This document shows positions 5,103-8,646 of a stretch of DNA of 8,646 nt, in pieces. The notes below the pieces were generated by a model. It was given only the letters and a program-made list of their open reading frames with translations. It searched no databases and was not told where the DNA came from. The position numbers were made by a program, and so were the translations under genes. Every line of letters starts with the position of its first letter. Positions within the stretch are counted from its first letter, which is position 1. The stretch lies in assembly GCA_934702165.1 (NCBI GenBank), contig CAKUYG010000085.1, positions 1 to 8,646 on the forward strand, in the 5' to 3' direction. Source of the stretch: an uncultured Bacteroidales bacterium. Its GTDB lineage: Bacteria; Bacteroidota; Bacteroidia; Bacteroidales; UBA932.

Positions 5103-7400
5103 TTATTTCTTGTATCTCCTTGTCCTGGAGGACGTAGGTGCGCCCTCAGCTATGATGCGCCGGCAGTCCTCCTCGGTGAGGGCCGCGGCATCTGTCCCCT
5201 TAGGGATTTTGTAGTTTGCTCCGGCATGTTTGATGTATGGTCCGTAGCGGCCGTTGAGCACGCTGATGTCGGAGTCCTTGAATTCGTGTATTGTCGGGTT
5301 TGCCGCCGTGGCTGCGTTGCGGATGACAGCTTCGCATTCCTGCAGGGTGATGCTCAGCGGATCGGTTCCGCGCGGCAGGGAGATGTTCTTCTCCCCGAAT
5401 TTGATGTAAGGCCCGAAACGTCCTTTAAGCACTTTCACGCTCTGTCCGTCCACTTCACCTACGGTGCGCGGCAGCTTGAAGAGAGACAGGGCCTCATCGA
5501 GGGTGAGATTCTCTATGAGCTGGCCCTTGGAGAGGCTTGCACACTGCCTGTCCTCTCCCTCTCCTTTCTGTACATAAGGTCCGAACTGGCCGTATTTGGC
5601 GATGATCTCCCGTCCGTCGGTCGGATCGGTGCCGATCACCCGCTCCACGCGGCTGTACTGCCCGTCGTGCAGGGTCTCCTCCACTTTCTTGTGGAAACCG
5701 CCGTAGAACGCGGCGATCACTGAATTCCAGACCAGTTGCCCTTCGGCTATTTCATCAAACTCCTTTTCCACGTTGGCGGTGAAGTCGTAGTTCATGATGT
5801 CCGGGAAGTTCTCCGTCAGCCAGTCGCTTACGATCATGCCTATCTCCTGCGGCATAAGCTTGCCTTTCTCGGCCCCGATGCTCTCGGTCTTTACGGTCTC
5901 CGTGATCTTCCCGCCCTTGAGGCACAGGTCGTTGACGCTGACCTTGCGGCCTTCCTTGTCGCTTTTGACTATATACCCTCGCGCGGTGGTGAGGGTGGTG
6001 ATGGTCGGGGCGTATGTTGACGGGCGACCGATGCCCAGCTCCTCGAGTTTCTTGACCAGGGTGGCCTCGGAGTAGCGGTACGGCGGCTGGGTGAACTTGC
6101 ACTCGGCGGTGATGCTCTTCATCTTGATGACGTCCCCGATGTTGAGGGATGGCAGTATGGTGTTGTCATCATCGTCCGTCTCGTCGTCCTTGCTCTCCAT
6201 GTAGAGTTTCAGGAAGCCGTCGAAGAGGATCTCCGCAGCCTGCATCACGAATTTCTCGCTGCGTTTGTCCGAGTTGACTTTTATGTTGGTGTTGAGGACC
6301 TTGGCGTCTTCCATCTGGGACGCGAGTGTGCGTTTCCAGATCAGGTTATAGAGTTTTTTCTCCTGCTGTGTGCCATCGATTTCCGTGTTGGCGATGTATG
6401 TGGGGCGTATGGCCTCGTGGGCTTCCTGGGCCCCTTTGGTGTGCGTCTTGTACTGGCGCGGATGAGAGTATGTGGCTCCGTAAATCTCGGTGATGTAGGC
6501 TTTTGAAGCTCCGAGAGCGAGGGTGGAGAGGTTGGTGGAGTCGGTACGCATGTAGGTGATGAGCCCCCTCTCGTACAGGCTCTGGGCTACCCTCATCGTC
6601 ATGCTGACCGGGAAATGCAGCTTGCGGGAGGCCTCCTGCTGGAGGGTCGAGGTGGTGAACGGGGCAGCCGGGTGACGGACGGCCTCTTTCTTGTCTATCG
6701 AACCTATGTTGAACACGGCACCTATGCTGTCCTCGAGAAATCCCCTGGCTTTTTCAATGGAGTCGAATTTCGTGTCGAGGGTGCCTTTGACGCTGACGCC
6801 TGCGGCTTCGAACTGCCCGTCGACTTTGTAGTAGGGGGTGCTCTGGAATGCCATGATCTCCTTTTCCCTGTCCACGACCAGACGCAGGGCCACCGACTGG
6901 ACGCGTCCGGCGGAGAGGCCTCTCTGGATTTTGCGCCACAGTATCGGAGAGAGCTCGAATCCCACGAGGCGGTCGAGCACGCGGCGGGCCTGTTGGGCGT
7001 TGACCAGGTTGATGTTGATGTCGCGCGGGTTCTTTATCGCGTTCAGGATGGCATCCTTGGTGATCTCGTGGAAGACGATCCTGCGGGTGCGGGACTTGTC
7101 GAGCCCGAGGGCTATGCTAAGATGCCATGAGATGGCTTCTCCCTCGCGGTCCTCATCGGATGCGAGCCAGACGGTCTGCGCTCCGGATGCGGCCTTTTTC
7201 AGCTCGGCGACCACTTTTTTCTTGTCTGCCGGGATGATGTATTCCGGCGTGAAGCCATGCTCCACGTCCACGCTCAGTTTGTTGTCCTGAAGGTCGCGTA
7301 TGTGCCCGAAACTGGATTTGACGACAAACCCTTCCCCCAGGAATTTCTGTATGGTCTTTGCCTTTGCCGGCGACTCGACGATGACTAGATTCCCCTCCAT
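5103..7400 (-). CDS. topA: DNA topoisomerase I (type IA)
   Basis: Relaxes negatively supercoiled DNA through a transient 5'-phosphotyrosine link. The 765-residue product begins with the Toprim domain: VESPAKAKTI with Glu9 and SDEDREGEAI with Asp82 and Asp84, the metal-binding acidic residues. The core includes the SAGRVQSVALRLVVDREKEI block (163-182) and the active site GLITYMRTDST, with catalytic Tyr283 and Arg285. AHEAIRPT (327-334) and GIGRPSTYA (456-464) are further type IA signatures. An acidic, Asp-rich linker lies at about 404-413. The C-terminus holds three glycine-rich repeats of the Toprim_C_rpt type, around FGPYV (607), FGPYI (662) and YGPYI (719), then a basic tail (RTRRYKK). No CxxC zinc ribbons are present, unlike E. 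coli TopA. ATG at 7400 gives the canonical N-terminus. Upstream lies a divergent gap; downstream is the Lrp-type gene. Confidence 0.97.
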   Translation of the reverse strand: MEGNLVIVESPAKAKTIQKFLGEGFVVKSSFGHIRDLQDNKLSVDVEHGFTPEYIIPADKKKVVAELKKAASGAQTVWLASDEDREGEAISWHLSIALGLDKSRTRRIVFHEITKDAILNAIKNPRDININLVNAQQARRVLDRLVGFELSPILWRKIQRGLSAGRVQSVALRLVVDREKEIMAFQSTPYYKVDGQFEAAGVSVKGTLDTKFDSIEKARGFLEDSIGAVFNIGSIDKKEAVRHPAAPFTTSTLQQEASRKLHFPVSMTMRVAQSLYERGLITYMRTDSTNLSTLALGASKAYITEIYGATYSHPRQYKTHTKGAQEAHEAIRPTYIANTEIDGTQQEKKLYNLIWKRTLASQMEDAKVLNTNIKVNSDKRSEKFVMQAAEILFDGFLKLYMESKDDETDDDDNTILPSLNIGDVIKMKSITAECKFTQPPYRYSEATLVKKLEELGIGRPSTYAPTITTLTTARGYIVKSDKEGRKVSVNDLCLKGGKITETVKTESIGAEKGKLMPQEIGMIVSDWLTENFPDIMNYDFTANVEKEFDEIAEGQLVWNSVIAAFYGGFHKKVEETLHDGQYSRVERVIGTDPTDGREIIAKYGQFGPYVQKGEGEDRQCASLSKGQLIENLTLDEALSLFKLPRTVGEVDGQSVKVLKGRFGPYIKFGEKNISLPRGTDPLSITLQECEAVIRNAATAANPTIHEFKDSDISVLNGRYGPYIKHAGANYKIPKGTDAAALTEEDCRRIIAEGAPTSSRTRRYKK

Positions 7401-7524
7401 ATCTGCTTCTTTATTAATTCAAACTGCAAAGAAAAACACAAACTCGCTAATTTTCAAAATTTAATCGTTAATTTTGCACATATTTTGCGTTGGCAGCAAT
7501 GTATTACGACAAATATTTCGGGCG
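7401..7524. other. Divergent intergenic region between topA and the PBP1A gene
   Basis: This 124-bp AT-rich gap must hold promoters for both flanking genes. It contains a perfect short palindrome ATTTTCAAAAT (7450-7460) and two copies of ATTTTGC at 7471-7477 and 7482-7488, 11 bp apart. The AT-rich tracts near 7450, 7460, 7471 and 7482 recur about once per helical turn. No full TAnnTTTG match was found on the minus strand for topA; the nearest, TAAATTTTG, has one extra spacer base. No ORF or RNA gene is recognisable. Confidence 0.6.
7469..7476 (+). promoter_or_regulatory. Candidate -7 promoter box for the PBP1A gene
   Basis: TAATTTTG is a full match to the Bacteroidota -7 consensus TAnnTTTG and lies 48 bp upstream of the PBP1A ATG. 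No clear TTG -33 element is seen. A near-match, TATTTTG with one spacer base fewer, occurs at 7481-7487 and is an alternative. Confidence 0.4.
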
Positions 7525-8646
7525 ATGAAAGAGAACACAAAGAAGAAGATAGTCAAGTGGTTCTGGATACTTGTCACGGCGCCGTTCGCGCTTGTGCTGC
7601 TCGCGCTGCTTCTGGTGGGCGCGTTTGCCAGGATCCCGTCATTCGAGGAGCTTGAGCATCCGGACAACAAACTCGCCACCCAGGTACTCGCCGACAACGG
7701 TGAGGTATTGGCCACTTTCCATATAGAGAACAGGACTTATGTCAGCTACGACGAGCTTTCCCCTTATCTGGTGGAGGCCGCCGTCGCCACCGAGGACGCG
7801 CGTTTCTACCGGCACTCCGGGATCGACATGAAAGGCCTTGCGCGCGTTTTTTTCAAGACCATCCTCATGCGCGACTCCAGCCAGGGAGGAGGAAGTACCA
7901 TCACCCAGCAGCTCGCGAAGACTCTCTACCCAAGGCAGGAGGTCAACAGCCGCATTCCCGGCTGGTCCAAGGTCGTGATGGTCTGGACCAAGCTGAAAGA
8001 GTGGATCACCGCAGTCAAGCTTGAGCGGGACTATACCAAGGAGGAGATAGTGGACATGTACCTCAACTCCATCTTTTTCGGAAGCGGAGCATACGGGGTC
8101 AAGGCCGCATCGGAGACCTTCTTCGCCAAGGATCCGTCCGACCTGACGGTTGAGGAGGCCGCGCTGCTCGTGGGCATGGTCAACAAGCCCACCCGCTACA
8201 ACCCGGTACTCAACCCGGACCGCTCCCTGGAGCGGCGCAACTTCGTCATCGGGCAGATGGAGAGGAACGGCTACCTCACCCGTGAGCAGAGAGACTCCAT
8301 ACAGCAGATACCGATAACCCTCAACTACCAGGTGCAGGACCACAACTCCGGCCTGGCCCCTTATTTCAGGGACATGATACGCAGGGACATGACTGCCAAG
8401 GCCCCGAAGCGCTCGGAGTACCAATACGCCGAGGACTTCAGCCGTGACTCTCTGCGCTGGAGAGAGGATCCGCTGTACGGCTGGCTCAACAAGAACAAGA
8501 AACCTGACGGTTCGCGCTATGACCTTGACCGCGACGGCCTGAGGATCTACACCACCATAAACGCCAAGATGCAGAAATACGCCGAAGAGGCGGTAGCCGA
8601 GCACCTTGGCAAAAACCTCCAGAAAAGTTTCAACAGAGAGGTCAAG
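7525..8646 (+). CDS. mrcA: Class A penicillin-binding protein 1A (glycosyltransferase/transpeptidase), 3' end missing
   Basis: Bifunctional peptidoglycan synthase: an N-terminal GT51 glycosyltransferase polymerises lipid II and a C-terminal transpeptidase crosslinks. The ATG at 7525 opens 374 codons that run to the window edge, so only the front part of a protein usually 750-850 residues long is present. A basic start (KENTKKK) precedes a single membrane segment at about 12-34. GT51 motifs are complete: ATEDARFYRHSGID with catalytic Glu90, GGGSTITQQLAK (121-132), a later motif with Lys165, Glu167 and the EEIVDMYLNSIFFGSGAYG block (173-191), and EEAALLVGMVNKPTRYNP. The linker that follows ends near YTTINAKMQKYAEEAV, the usual lead-in to the transpeptidase domain, which lies off the edge. 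No Shine-Dalgarno precedes the start. The 1A subtype is judged from overall motif pattern; the symbol is by family. Confidence 0.94.
   Translation, partial: MKENTKKKIVKWFWILVTAPFALVLLALLLVGAFARIPSFEELEHPDNKLATQVLADNGEVLATFHIENRTYVSYDELSPYLVEAAVATEDARFYRHSGIDMKGLARVFFKTILMRDSSQGGGSTITQQLAKTLYPRQEVNSRIPGWSKVVMVWTKLKEWITAVKLERDYTKEEIVDMYLNSIFFGSGAYGVKAASETFFAKDPSDLTVEEAALLVGMVNKPTRYNPVLNPDRSLERRNFVIGQMERNGYLTREQRDSIQQIPITLNYQVQDHNSGLAPYFRDMIRRDMTAKAPKRSEYQYAEDFSRDSLRWREDPLYGWLNKNKKPDGSRYDLDRDGLRIYTTINAKMQKYAEEAVAEHLGKNLQKSFNREVK

Noticed and set aside
7639..8604. A 321-codon open frame on the minus strand within the PBP1A gene.
   Set aside because: The plus-strand frame carries complete GT51 motifs over the same bases; the antisense product resembles no family and reflects GC-rich codon bias.
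1..8646. Search for mobile elements, CRISPR arrays, tRNA or rRNA genes, toxin-antitoxin or defence genes.
   Set aside because: Essentially the whole window is covered by housekeeping genes, and the two short gaps contain only promoter-like sequence; no terminal repeats, spacer arrays or RNA folds were seen.

Overview
This window is a compact housekeeping stretch from a Bacteroidota genome, most likely order Bacteroidales. The MreB with its FLMR C-terminus, the MreC, PBP2 and TopA sequences all fit that group. The candidate promoters carry the TAnnTTTG -7 motif of this phylum, and most starts lack a Shine-Dalgarno sequence. Base composition is GC-rich, which would suit a Rikenellaceae- or UBA932-like lineage, but the genus cannot be fixed from sequence alone. 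Coding density is very high. Only two non-coding gaps exist, about 90 and 124 bp, and both lie between divergent genes.

Layout: (1) A leftward rod-shape operon at 1-3848: mreB, mreC, mreD, mrdA (PBP2). Its genes abut or overlap by 4-10 bp. PBP2 runs off the left edge, and rodA would be expected next. (2) A divergent intergenic region at 3849-3938 with candidate promoters facing both ways. Their -7 boxes form a perfect 12-bp inverted repeat. (3) ispD rightward at 3939-4619. (4) An Lrp/AsnC-type regulator leftward at 4594-5097, whose 3' end overlaps the 3' end of ispD by 26 bp. (5) topA leftward at 5103-7400, lying 5 bp upstream of the regulator and so probably co-transcribed with it. (6) A second divergent gap at 7401-7524. 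(7) A class A penicillin-binding protein (PBP1A type) rightward from 7525, cut by the right edge.

Most of the locus concerns cell-wall growth. MreB/C/D with PBP2 form the elongasome. PBP1A is a bifunctional peptidoglycan synthase. IspD feeds the isoprenoid pathway that supplies the undecaprenyl carrier lipid. The topA-regulator pair is the exception and concerns DNA topology and transcription.

No mobile element, CRISPR array, RNA gene, toxin-antitoxin pair, defence island or obviously new system was found. The observations most worth a second look are the symmetric, overlapping divergent promoters between mreB and ispD, a Cys/His cluster in PBP2 that may be a variant of the zinc site known in other PBP2 proteins, and the topA-Lrp pairing.
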